A DNA stretch of 64,000 nt from Hymenobacter sp. YIM 151858-1 (GTDB taxonomy: Bacteria > Bacteroidota > Bacteroidia > Cytophagales > Hymenobacteraceae), in the NCBI RefSeq assembly GCF_025979705.1, contig NZ_CP110136.1:372001-436000 (forward strand), given 5' to 3'. This document shows positions 8,392 to 16,451 of this stretch, one piece after another. Within the stretch, counting starts at the first letter, position 1; each line of letters begins with the position of its first letter. The notes beneath the pieces were generated by a model. That model searched no databases. It worked only from the letters and a program-made list of their open reading frames with translations, and was not told where the DNA came from. Made by a program: the position numbers and the translations under genes.

Positions 8392-9693
8392 TTAAGCCGG
8401 GTTGGTGGAGTTGCCTTCCAGCACCTTTCGGGCCTTTACCAAATCGGTAACATCGAAGGCAAACACCGAAATGCCGGCTTTGGCATCGGCCTCGTGGTAT
8501 AGCTGGTAAGTGAAGTTCAGGTACGACATGGTGAGCTGGCCGCTGCCGTCGCGGTCGAGCATGATTTGCACCTCGTTGCCGATATAGGTTTCGCCGGTTT
8601 TGTACACGTTATCGAGCAGGGCCACAAAGCCTTGCTCCACTACCTCGGGCAGGGCCTCGGCCACGGTGCGGCCCAGTAGCTGGCGGTGCGGAAACAGCTG
8701 CTGGTACTTGGGGTTCACGAAATCGTAGCGGTGCTCGGGCCCGCGCAAAATGCAGATGAGCGCCGGTGCCTGCATAAACAGGTTGTGGAAGGTTTCGCGC
8801 TGGGTGCGCATCAGCTGGTAGCTCTGGTAGGCCTGGTCCGACAGCACGGCCTGCTCCTCGTTGGCGCGCAGCAGCTCCTCCACCATCTGCTTCTGGTCGG
8901 TGATGTCGATGCTGCCGCCCACGCGCAGCACGATGTTGCCCGCGGCATCGAGGCGCGGCACGGTGCGCATCAGCATCCAGCGGTACTCGCCGTCGTGGCG
9001 GCGCAGGCGGTACTCGTGCTGGTATTCTTCGGTGGAGTAGCGCACCCGCTCCCAGTCGTCGGCGAGGCGCTGCTGGTCGTCGGGATGAATGGCGCCAACC
9101 CACTCGCCGGCCACCAGCTGCTCGTGCGTGAGGCCGGTAAACTGCATCCAGCGCTGGTTAAAATAATCGGCGCGGCCATCGGGCCTGGAGCTGCTCACCA
9201 GCACCGGCACGGCCCCGAGCACAAAGTGCGCGTACTCCTGGGCTTCGGTCAGGGCTTTTTGCATTTCCTCGGCGCGCTGGGCGGCCAGGTACTGCTCGGT
9301 AATGTTTTGGGTGCGCTGCAAAATGTACTGCAGCTTGCCCTCGGCGTCGAGAATGGGATAGTGCGTGGCCTGCCAGTACATTTCCTCGAAGCCGCCGCCT
9401 TTTTCGGCGGGCACCGCCAGGTCGTAGCGGATAACGGGCATGGTGTGCGGCTGCAGGTGCTGGCGCACGTGCTCGTGCGAGCGTTCAATCTCGTCGCCCT
9501 GGTTCCGGTCGACCACCGGGTAGGCCTCGAAAAGGTTGCGGTTTATCACCTCCTCGCGCGGCTTCAGCGAAGCGGCCACGTGGGCATCGGTATTGTCGAG
9601 AATGGTGCCGTTGGGGGTCATCAGCAACAGCGCATCGGGCAGCGCATGAAAAAGCTGTTGGTAATCGACGGAGGTGGGTAACGCGGCGGCCAT
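8392..9693 (-). CDS. Three-PAS sensory protein without output domain
   Basis: A 433-residue cytoplasmic protein made of three PAS domains in a row: about 8-130 (ALLLMTPNGTILDNT, ending with ILQRTQNITEQ), about 145-275 (a PAS_3-type domain with FNQRWMQFTGLTHEQL, GAIHPDDQQR and GSIDITDQKQ) and about 300-425 (ETFHNLFMQAPALICI, FAFDVTDLVKA). No histidine kinase, GGDEF or methyl-accepting domain follows. The ATG at 9693 begins the first PAS; the 52 codons upstream look like untranslated sequence. A TACTTTCG -7-like box lies at 9769-9776. The downstream CZB-like gene is probably co-transcribed and could be the partner. Confidence 0.8.
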   Translation of the reverse strand: MAAALPTSVDYQQLFHALPDALLLMTPNGTILDNTDAHVAASLKPREEVINRNLFEAYPVVDRNQGDEIERSHEHVRQHLQPHTMPVIRYDLAVPAEKGGGFEEMYWQATHYPILDAEGKLQYILQRTQNITEQYLAAQRAEEMQKALTEAQEYAHFVLGAVPVLVSSSRPDGRADYFNQRWMQFTGLTHEQLVAGEWVGAIHPDDQQRLADDWERVRYSTEEYQHEYRLRRHDGEYRWMLMRTVPRLDAAGNIVLRVGGSIDITDQKQMVEELLRANEEQAVLSDQAYQSYQLMRTQRETFHNLFMQAPALICILRGPEHRYDFVNPKYQQLFPHRQLLGRTVAEALPEVVEQGFVALLDNVYKTGETYIGNEVQIMLDRDGSGQLTMSYLNFTYQLYHEADAKAGISVFAFDVTDLVKARKVLEGNSTNPA

Positions 9694-9866
9694 AAAAGCA
9701 GAAACGGAATCGATAAGGTGCGGCTTGCAGCCGGCATAAACCGGCCACACAGCTCCTAAGCTGCAGCCCGAAAGTACAACGAAAAGTGGCAACCTCCTCC
9801 GTAGCGCTGCACGGCGAAGGTTGCCAGTAGGATTGCGGGGCTCTGCCACCTAGGGCAGGCGTTGGG

Positions 9867-10352
9867 CTAGCGCAGGCGCAGGTCGTCGTCGACGCGACGC
9901 TCCACGATGCGGCTGCGCTGCGGCCCTAGGTGTTGGGCGCGCTGCTGGCCGGGCAGCAGGTGGTCGGGGTCGGGCACGGGCGAGCCGCCCTCGCCAATGG
10001 CGCGGTGCTGAATGCCCATTTCGTGCACGTTGGCGGCGCCGGCGTGGTCGAGCAGGTCGCGGGCGCGCTCGGCTTCGGCCAGGGTGTGGGTGTGCACCGT
10101 AACGACCGAGCCACGGCGGGCCGCGTTGGCGTAGGTGTGGGTGTCGGAATCGGGGTGGCCGCTGAACACTGCCCGGAAAAAGCGGTGGAAGGCGTCGTTC
10201 TCGCCAAACTCGCCCGTGGGGTTTTCGGTCGTAACGGTAGAGCTCTGCGAAATGTCAACGTCGGCTTCCGCAAACCCATTTTGCGTCAGTTGGTCGGCCG
10301 CGCGTTGGGCGGCATCGGCGTTCGGAAAAACGCCAATCACGGTTTGTGCCAT
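9867..10352 (-). CDS. YflT/YsnF-type stress protein with a truncated DUF2382 stub
   Basis: A 161-residue protein. The N-terminal domain (MAQTVIGVFPNADAAQRAAD to about residue 113) is paralogous to the protein encoded at 16452-17366, sharing the start MAQTVIG, the RRG-x-VTVH motif and LLDHAGA-like ends of the general stress protein 17M fold. Near the C-terminus, RSRIVERRVDDDLRLR matches the first residues of DUF2382 in that paralog, and then a TAG stop follows. The codons after the stop do not continue the domain, so the domain was lost rather than merely frameshifted. Role: probably stress-related; mechanism unknown. Confidence 0.75.
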   Translation of the reverse strand: MAQTVIGVFPNADAAQRAADQLTQNGFAEADVDISQSSTVTTENPTGEFGENDAFHRFFRAVFSGHPDSDTHTYANAARRGSVVTVHTHTLAEAERARDLLDHAGAANVHEMGIQHRAIGEGGSPVPDPDHLLPGQQRAQHLGPQRSRIVERRVDDDLRLR

Positions 10353-10487
10353 GGTTGTGGACGGGGTTTTGGTGAGAGGAAGAAGTGCGGATGCGCGGCG
10401 CGAAGGCGCCGCTGGCTTGTGTTACGGACGAGCGCCCCGCCGGTTTACGGAAAATATAGTGCCCAGCCGATTTCCGTGCTACACGGC

Positions 10488-11336
10488 CTAGGTGGTTTTG
10501 TACAGATACCAGCCGCCACCCAGGGGCTTAATCACGATGATGTGCGCCGGGTTCATGGCGGGTACCGCGGCGGGGTTGGGCTGGTAGAGCAAGCCCACGG
10601 TATCGTTGGTTACGCCCCCGATCAGGAACTCGAGGCACGCGCCGCAAGCGGTGGTGCGGCGCGTAAGGCGCCGGATGTAGAGCTGCTGCAGGCGGTCTTT
10701 AATGGCCGGGTCGGTGTTGGCTTGCTGCTCGGCCTGGGGGGTGGGCTGGGCCAGGTAGCCGCGCGCTTCCACGGTGCGCACCACTTCCTCAAAGCCTGCG
10801 CGGTTGCGGTTGAAATGCTCGATGATCCGGGCATCGGCGCCGATCCACAGCTTCAGGTTTTCCACCGTAAAGGCGTGGTCGGCGTCGGGGTGGCTTTGGT
10901 TGTAGCGGCTTACCTCGGCGTCGGGCATGCCCTGCATCAGCTGCAGCATTTGCTTGCCCAGGGAAGTGCCCGATAAGCCGCGCACGGCCTGCAGCTTCCA
11001 GTCGTCGGCTTCTTTTACAAAGTGCAGGTAAAAGTCGGCGGTGCTGGCGGTATCGCGCAGCTCCACGGCCACTACGGCCGAAGCGTTATCTTGCTGCAGC
11101 AACTGGCACTTGCGCTCCAGGTTGGCGGGAATTTGCTGCCCCAGGGTTTGCGCTTTGGCCTGTTGGGCCACTTCGCAGCACAGGTAGCTCTTCATGCGCG
11201 GCCACTGGCCTTTGGCCACAAAGCGGCGGGCAATTTCGAGCGGCTGCACGGGCGCCCAGGCCTGCGCCGCCGGGGCTCCGCCAAGCAGCGCGGCCGCCAG
11301 CCAATACATTGCCCATACCCGTTTTTTCCAGTTCAT
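10488..11336 (-). CDS. Exported protein of unknown function
   Basis: A 282-residue protein with a signal peptide (WAMYWLAAALLGGAPAAQA). The first half (EIARRFVAKGQWPRMKSY, ASAVVAVELRDTAS, FYLHFVKEADDWKLQAVRG) has the pattern of a small alpha+beta NTF2/lumazine-like fold often seen in secreted Bacteroidota proteins. CxxC occurs near the C-terminal end (TACGACLEFLIGG). A duplicated strand motif ends in GGGWYLYKTT. I do not recognise a named family. It is a single-gene unit; the small Lys-rich gene at 11440 runs divergently from it. Confidence 0.65.
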   Translation of the reverse strand: MNWKKRVWAMYWLAAALLGGAPAAQAWAPVQPLEIARRFVAKGQWPRMKSYLCCEVAQQAKAQTLGQQIPANLERKCQLLQQDNASAVVAVELRDTASTADFYLHFVKEADDWKLQAVRGLSGTSLGKQMLQLMQGMPDAEVSRYNQSHPDADHAFTVENLKLWIGADARIIEHFNRNRAGFEEVVRTVEARGYLAQPTPQAEQQANTDPAIKDRLQQLYIRRLTRRTTACGACLEFLIGGVTNDTVGLLYQPNPAAVPAMNPAHIIVIKPLGGGWYLYKTT

Positions 11337-11439
11337 GCTTAGTAGCTAAAGTTGCCTGGGGCCGCCCGCGGGGCACAACACGCCCCCGATTCCCTGCGTT
11401 ACGAACACCAAACCTACCCACATAAAATCCCTTCCAGCC

Positions 11440-11556
11440 ATGGCCAAGTCGCAAAACGCCCGCAAAGAGAAGAAAAAGGAGCCTGCCAAAACCGACAAGG
11501 AAAAGAAGGCCGCCAAAGAAGAAAAGAAGCGCCAGCGCGACCGAAGCAGCGAGTAA
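11440..11556 (+). CDS. Small lysine-rich protein (38 residues)
   Basis: A short frame encoding MAKSQNARKEKKKEPAKTDK and then a run of Lys, Glu and Arg, ending RDRSSE. About half of the residues are charged. The opening MAKSQ followed by K/E/R repeats closely resembles the N-terminal extension or small partner of cold-shock proteins in Bacteroidota; no cold-shock domain follows here. The start is clear, the stop TAA is at 11554-11556, and a terminator follows within 70 bases, which supports a real short transcript. A nucleic-acid-binding role is an inference from composition. Confidence 0.6.
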   Translation: MAKSQNARKEKKKEPAKTDKEKKAAKEEKKRQRDRSSE

Positions 11557-11590
11557 GTTGCTGATATTTTACGGATTAACCCACTCGGTC

Positions 11591-11625
11591 AAACCGGCTG
11601 CCGCCTACTTGGTGGCAGCCGGTTT
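11591..11625. terminator. Shared terminator overlapping the CDF-like gene end
   Basis: A 12-bp perfect stem (AAACCGGCTGCC at 11591-11602 with 11614-11625) lies between the small Lys-rich gene and the convergent transporter gene. The right arm codes for the last residues of the transporter, so the stop codon sits in the loop. Confidence 0.75.
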
Positions 11626-12420
11626 GGCTAATTGCAGAATGCGCACGGCGCCGCGCAGCACCAGCGCAAACACCACGGCGCCAATAAGCAGATCGGGGAG
11701 GTTGGAGTTGAACACGCGCACCAGCACCGCGCCCGCCATTACGCCCAGGTTGATGAGCACGTCGTTGGAGGTGAAGATGATGCTGGCCTGCATGTGGGCC
11801 TCGCCGCGCGTGCGGCTTTGCTGCAGCAAGTACAGGCAAGCCGCGTTGGCCAGCAGCGCCAGGGCCGATACCCCCAGCATCAGCCGAAAATCGGGGGTGG
11901 TTTCGTAGCCCCCAAAGCGCCGCAGCACCTCTGCCATGCCCAGGCCGGCCAGCACCAGCTGAAAATAGCCACTGGCCCGCGCAACGCTGCGCTTGCGCAG
12001 GGCACTGCTGCCCACGGCCCACAAGCTAAGCCCGTACACCAGGGCATCGGCCAGCATATCGAGGCTATCGGCCAGCAGGCCCATCGAGTTGGCCACGTAG
12101 CCCGCCAGCACCTCCAGCAAAAAGAACGCACCGTTGATGAGCAGCACCGCCCACAGCAGGCGGGCTTCGGGGTTGCCTTGCGGCGCGGGCAACGGGGCCT
12201 CGGGCGCGGTTGCCGAGTGCACCACCGACGATTGCAGGTGCAACGCGTTCAGCTGCTGCGTAATGCGCGGCAACTCGCCTAGGTGGTACACCGTGAGGCG
12301 GCGCTGGGGCAAGTCGAAAGCGAGGCCGTGCACGGCGGGGTCTTCCTGCAGCTGCATGCGCACCAGGGTTTCCTCGGCGGCGCAATCCATGTGCGCAATA
12401 TGAAAGACCGTTTTGTCCAT
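11605..12420 (-). CDS. Cation diffusion facilitator-like transporter with N-terminal HMA-like domain
   Basis: A 271-residue inner-membrane protein. Residues 1-70 form a ferredoxin-like HMA domain (VFHIAHMDCAAEE, with only one Cys where CxxC is usual). The membrane part has about six helices; helix II (NSMGLLADSLDMLADALVYG) has the Asp-x-x-x-Asp spacing of CDF transporters, and helix V (SNDVLINLGVMAG) carries the second Asp with an Asn. This fits a CDF-like metal-ion/proton antiporter with an unusual metal-sensing N-terminus and no C-terminal cytoplasmic domain. The metal cannot be predicted reliably. The start at 12420 begins MDKTVF. Confidence 0.75.
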   Translation of the reverse strand: MDKTVFHIAHMDCAAEETLVRMQLQEDPAVHGLAFDLPQRRLTVYHLGELPRITQQLNALHLQSSVVHSATAPEAPLPAPQGNPEARLLWAVLLINGAFFLLEVLAGYVANSMGLLADSLDMLADALVYGLSLWAVGSSALRKRSVARASGYFQLVLAGLGMAEVLRRFGGYETTPDFRLMLGVSALALLANAACLYLLQQSRTRGEAHMQASIIFTSNDVLINLGVMAGAVLVRVFNSNLPDLLIGAVVFALVLRGAVRILQLAKPAATK

Positions 12421-12698
12421 GAGCAGAAACCGGTAGCTGGGCACTCCGGAAGCTCTACGTATCCTGGTGGGCAGGCAGCCGTACTGCAACCGCCCGGCCG
12501 GTAGTTGGTGGGCGCTATTCCGTTGTCCCGATTCGGGCCGCTATGCGCCCTGTTCCCCACGATACCCCTCTGGCTTAGCTGCGCGAGGGGTTTTCGGTTA
12601 TCCTGAACCGTTGCCGCCGCTACCGCACCGGTATTCTTCGGCAGCCAAATACGGCTGCGCTTCGCGCATCGGGCTGCTGCCTACGGGCCCTGGGTCAC

Positions 12699-13934
12699 TC
12701 AGAAATTCAGCTGGGCCTGCAGGCGCAGCAAGCCGCCTCGCTGGCGGTTGCCCTGGGTTTGCAGGTCCTCGAAGCGCCGCGCCGACAACGTGTACATCGT
12801 TACCAGCTCGAAGTTCTTGAGCGGCTGCCACTCCAGGCCCAGCTCCAGCTCGCGCACGGCGTAGCTGCGGGCGTCGCGCTCGTGCTTTTTGCCGCCCTGG
12901 TAGTACTGCCCGCGCACAAAGGGATAAAACTGCTGCTGGCCCACGCGGGCGCGGTAGCTGAGCGTGGCGTAGCCGCCGTGCAGGCGCCGGGTTTCGATGC
13001 TGTCGGTGCTGGCGTTGAACTCGGGGCCGCGCCCTAGGTTGTACTCGGCCTGAATGCCAAAGGGCTGCGGATACAGCACGAAGGTGGCGGCGGCCCGCTG
13101 ATCGGGGTAAGTGAGGTCGGGGCGAACTTTCACGCGCGCCGAAAGCTGGTCTTTGGCCAGGGTGTACCGGCCGGTGTAGCCCTGCAGGCCGGGTTCAATA
13201 ATTTGGTTGCCCACCTGAAAGGGGTAGCTCACACGGGCTACCAGGTGCTGGCCGTTGTTCAGCTCGGAGCGGTTGGCCGCTTGCCCGTTGAACACGCCAA
13301 ACCCCACCACGCCGTAGTCGCCCGAGCCTTTCAGCCCCTCGCTCACCAAGGTGGCCAGGCGCTTCCGGATGCTGGCCGGCGCCCAGTACACAAACGCACC
13401 CAGGTCGCGCTCGTTGGCCAAGGCGCTGTTCAGGGCATCGTTGCGGTCGAGGGGCAGGCGCTGCTGGCTCGATTGCATGTTCTCGAAGCCGTAGGGCACT
13501 TTGCTTTGGCCCAGGCGCAGGCGCCAGGTGCTGGTGGCGTTCAGGCCCAGGTCGAAGTAGGCATCGCGCACCTGCGCAAATTGCCCCGTGTTGCTGCCGC
13601 CGGGCGTGCTGGCAAAATCGGGCTGCAGGTAAAAGTACACGCGGGGGTGCAGCTGCCCGTACACAATCAGCCGGATGCGCCGAAACGAAAACCCGCCGTT
13701 TTCGCCCCACGATTTGTCGCACTGCTCGCATTGCAGCTGGGGGTTGGTTTCGAGCAGGCGGTTGTAGCGCACCTGCATGTAGCCCCTGATGGATACGGCC
13801 TCGAACCACTCTTTCTTGCGCGCCTCGGGCTGGCTTTGGGCCGGCCGGGCAGCCGGGGCCTGCCGCGCCGTATCGGCCTGCTGACCTAGGGCCGGCAAGG
13901 CCAGCAAGAGCATCGCACTTAACAGATATTTCAT
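12699..13934 (-). CDS. Phosphate-selective porin O/P family outer-membrane protein
   Basis: A 411-residue beta-barrel protein. The signal peptide is KYLLSAMLLLALPALGQ. After a short Ala/Pro/Gln linker the barrel begins near EWFEAVSIRGYMQVRYNRL; later strands show FSFRRIRLIVYGQLHPRVYF and the typical alternating pattern. The chain ends in RLQAQLNF with the C-terminal Phe needed for outer-membrane assembly. CEQCDKSWGENG is a Cys-pair loop near residue 70. The family includes OprP/OprO, but most Bacteroidota members are general anion or nutrient porins. The ATG at 13934 starts the signal peptide. Confidence 0.8.
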   Translation of the reverse strand: MKYLLSAMLLLALPALGQQADTARQAPAARPAQSQPEARKKEWFEAVSIRGYMQVRYNRLLETNPQLQCEQCDKSWGENGGFSFRRIRLIVYGQLHPRVYFYLQPDFASTPGGSNTGQFAQVRDAYFDLGLNATSTWRLRLGQSKVPYGFENMQSSQQRLPLDRNDALNSALANERDLGAFVYWAPASIRKRLATLVSEGLKGSGDYGVVGFGVFNGQAANRSELNNGQHLVARVSYPFQVGNQIIEPGLQGYTGRYTLAKDQLSARVKVRPDLTYPDQRAAATFVLYPQPFGIQAEYNLGRGPEFNASTDSIETRRLHGGYATLSYRARVGQQQFYPFVRGQYYQGGKKHERDARSYAVRELELGLEWQPLKNFELVTMYTLSARRFEDLQTQGNRQRGGLLRLQAQLNF

Positions 13935-14282
13935 GCAAAAACAACCTTGGGGCAAAGTGAGGCATTTACTGTTACCCCCAGGTCAAGGGCTTGTTAAGCC
14001 TGTGTTACGATGCGGCTTGGCAACCGCGGCGGTTGTGGTTTGCCACGAAGGATTTGGCTTGCGCCGACACGCAAGCCGGCAAGCACGGCGCAGCAAAACC
14101 TCCGCGTTTTCAGGTAGGTAGCTGATAGTTGGTTTATGGGTTGATATACAATGGGTTATTGATATAAAGCAAGGCATGCGAAGTACCCGGCTCAAGCAAA
14201 AAAATCGGCCGAGCTGTTACCTCAGCGAAAAATCTGCGTAGGTATATGACATAACCGATAATGAAATTAACTTTTCATACTT
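13935..14282. other. Divergent intergenic region, no gene seen
   Basis: About 350 bases between the divergent porin and Ser-rich protein genes. The left part is GC-rich; the right 180 bases turn A+T-rich (TTGATATACAATGGGTTATT) and probably hold the promoter of the gene at 14283. No reading frame looks real. Confidence 0.55.
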
Positions 14283-14858
14283 ATGGCAACCTCCAACGAC
14301 CACAACCGCCACGACGCGCGTCACCTTGAATTTGAACCCAACCGCCAGGGCCGCAGCAGCCAGGGCAACGATGATAACTCTTCGGCCTCGTCGTCGAGCA
14401 GCTACTACGGCAGCAAGCACGGCGTGCAGGCTACCGGCCAGAGCAGCAGCCAGCGCGAGCAATCGTCGGGCAGCAACTGGATTTCGCGCGGCAACAACCG
14501 CACGTGGGTAGGCGCCTCGCTGGGCGTACTAGCCGCCGGCGCCTTCGTAGCCCTCACCCGCGACAAATGGTCGTCGTGGGGCAGCAGCCTCAGCAGCCTG
14601 GCCGATAAATCGGGCCTCACGGGCAGCCGTTCGGACCAAGGTCAGCAAGACGGCGAGCAGAGCGGCAACAACCAGCGCCGCGGTTCGCAGCCGAGCTCGG
14701 CTAGCGCCAAAAGCAGCGGCTCGCAAAAGTCGGCTTCGGGCCAAAAAGGCAGCCAGGCCGATGCCTCGCTGAACCGCGAAGCCGCCAGCGGCATCAAGTC
14801 GAGCCCTTCGTCGAGCAAATCCTTCACCGACGAAGGCGCCACCGGCAACAACGACTAA
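14283..14858 (+). CDS. Low-complexity Ser/Gly/Gln-rich single-pass membrane protein
   Basis: A 191-residue protein dominated by Ser, Gly, Gln, Asn and Lys. One hydrophobic segment, TWVGASLGVLAAGAFVAL (about 74-91), could span the membrane; the parts on each side are predicted to be disordered (runs of Ser, SSKSF, QKGSQ). This composition is typical of desiccation- or stress-linked proteins in Cytophagales, but no family is recognised. The neighbouring YsnF-type stress genes make a stress role plausible. A strong terminator follows at 14941. Confidence 0.65.
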   Translation: MATSNDHNRHDARHLEFEPNRQGRSSQGNDDNSSASSSSSYYGSKHGVQATGQSSSQREQSSGSNWISRGNNRTWVGASLGVLAAGAFVALTRDKWSSWGSSLSSLADKSGLTGSRSDQGQQDGEQSGNNQRRGSQPSSASAKSSGSQKSASGQKGSQADASLNREAASGIKSSPSSSKSFTDEGATGNND

Positions 14859-14940
14859 CAACCCGGCGGCCGGGCGTGCTTAGCACCCCGGCAACCTAGG
14901 GTCCTTGCCCCGCCAATCGGCAAAGCAAGGCTACACAAGA

Positions 14941-14984
14941 AAGCGCTGCGGCACCGGGTTTCCGGCGTCGCAGCGCTTCTGTTT
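14941..14984. terminator. Terminator between convergent genes
   Basis: A 10-bp perfect outer stem (AAGCGCTGCG at 14941-14950 with 14969-14978), extended inward by CCGG pairing and followed on the plus strand by CTGTTTT. It serves the Ser-rich gene and possibly the convergent membrane protein gene. Confidence 0.8.
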
Positions 14985-15003
14985 TAAGCAGTGTCGAACG
15001 AGG

Positions 15004-15483
15004 CTATATCCGGGCGCTGTCGGCGTTCGATAGGGCTTCGGCTACCGAGTGCTCTACCATGCCCTCGCCGCCGGCGCGCGTGTTGCTCAGGGCGTTTACA
15101 ATCAGCGGAACTACGCCGAAAGCCAGCGGCAGCAAGCGGTATTTGAGCGGAATGTTTTTGGTGAGCAGGCTTACGGCCGTGTATATCGGCAGGCCTACCA
15201 GGCCGGTGCTCACGTGCGTGCGAAAACTCAGCAGCGGCACCACCGCCGGCGGAAAATTGGTAACGGTGGCGTTGGGGCCTTCGAGCAGGGCGTTGGCCAG
15301 CAGCAGCTTAGCGGCGGGGCGGTTGCGCGGCCACAGCCAGTACGCCAAACCCAGCATGGCCGGAAAAGCTGCCAAATCGAACAACGCGTGGGCTTGCGGC
15401 GACACCACCTTGGGCAGGCGCTGCGTAAGGCGTTCGAGTACGTCGGAGGGGTTGAGGCGTGCGGAAGAAGTTTCGGGGAGCAT
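15004..15483 (-). CDS. Small multi-pass membrane protein, unknown function
   Basis: A 159-residue protein. Residues 30-130 hold about four hydrophobic helices (FDLAAFPAMLGLAYWLW, FPPAVVPLLSF, VGLPIYTAVSLL, YRLLPLAFGVVPLIVNAL). The N-terminal 25 residues are polar (NPSDVLERLTQRLPKVVSPQ). No family is recognised with confidence. It lies beside envelope and stress genes and is transcribed toward the terminator at 14941. The ATG at 15483 is the first start in the frame. Confidence 0.6.
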   Translation of the reverse strand: MLPETSSARLNPSDVLERLTQRLPKVVSPQAHALFDLAAFPAMLGLAYWLWPRNRPAAKLLLANALLEGPNATVTNFPPAVVPLLSFRTHVSTGLVGLPIYTAVSLLTKNIPLKYRLLPLAFGVVPLIVNALSNTRAGGEGMVEHSVAEALSNADSARI

Positions 15484-15554
15484 AGGAGATTGGGTTGAGG
15501 GAAGGAGAAACTGGCGCCGCTATTCCTAGGCGCTACCAGCCGGGGCGCTGCCGG

Positions 15555-16238
15555 TTAGGGCACCTGCGTGGAGGCCGGGTTGCTGATGCGGAAGCCCACG
15601 CCGAGCAGCCCGTGCGCCGCCACGTTGGTTACGTTGGCGTGGCCGTTTTCGATGGGCACCCGCACGTAGGCCGCCGTGGCCCGCGCTTCGGCCTGCACAA
15701 ACCACCTGGGGGCAAAGGCGTAGCGTTTGGCCACGCCCACCTCCAGCACCGGCCCCGATAAAAAGTAACCCGTGCCCAGCAGCCCGCCGCGCTCCGGAAA
15801 AGTCTTGTTGCGCACCGTCGACTCGGGGTGGGTGATGACGGCCCCCGCGCCCGCCGCCCACGCAAAGCCGTGCCGCTGCCACAGGCGCGTGAGCGTAATC
15901 AGGTTGAAGCCATCGGTGATGGAAAAGCGCTGCACCTCGGGCGGGCGGTTGCGCAGAATGATTTTGTGGTGCGTGAGGCGCAGCGCCCAGCCCTGGCTGC
16001 CGCGCCAGGTGGCCAGGCGCGCATCGTAGTACACGGGCGGCCGAAACGGCTCGGTGCGGTAGCGGGCCTGCAGCCTAAGCACAGGGGCCTCGCGCTGATG
16101 AATGCGCAACGGCGTGGGCACATTGAGGGCCGCGCCGCCCGAAAGGGCAGCTTCCCAGGTGCGGTGCTGGGCCTGCCCTAGGTGCGCTACAGCTATGCCG
16201 GCCAGCAGGCCCAGCCAGGGGTAAACTGCGCGGCTCAT
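15555..16238 (-). CDS. Outer-membrane beta-barrel-like protein
   Basis: A 227-residue protein with a signal peptide (AVYPWLGLLAGIAVAHLGQA). The rest has alternating hydrophobic strands separated by Arg/Pro loops (VYYDARLATWRGSQGWALRL, TGYFLSGPVLEVGVAKRYAF, AHGLLGVGFRISN), consistent with an 8-stranded barrel. The pattern RLTHHKIIL resembles barrels related to PagP/PagL-like lipid A enzymes, but no catalytic residues can be assigned. It may instead be a structural envelope protein. Confidence 0.6.
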   Translation of the reverse strand: MSRAVYPWLGLLAGIAVAHLGQAQHRTWEAALSGGAALNVPTPLRIHQREAPVLRLQARYRTEPFRPPVYYDARLATWRGSQGWALRLTHHKIILRNRPPEVQRFSITDGFNLITLTRLWQRHGFAWAAGAGAVITHPESTVRNKTFPERGGLLGTGYFLSGPVLEVGVAKRYAFAPRWFVQAEARATAAYVRVPIENGHANVTNVAAHGLLGVGFRISNPASTQVP

Positions 16239-16383
16239 AAGCGGGGTTGCTCTTGTGCTTGGGTGGCAAAAACCGTGGCCTGCAGCCCGGTGCCATTGGG
16301 CTAAACGTGCCCGGCGCCGTGCGGTTAAAGCCGAGGTGCCCTAGGTGCGGGCGGGCGCAACCACCTAGGGCAGGCCACAACAA

Positions 16384-16415
16384 GAAGCGGCAGCCGGAAA
16401 ACCAGCTGCCGCTTC
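16384..16415 (-). terminator. Terminator after the YsnF-type gene
   Basis: An 11-bp perfect stem (GAAGCGGCAGC at 16384-16394 with 16405-16415). It lies 36 bases beyond the stop of the DUF2382 gene on the minus strand. Confidence 0.75.
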
Positions 16416-16451
16416 GGGGTAGGCTAAAAGCAATTGCTAGTCAGCAGTAGG

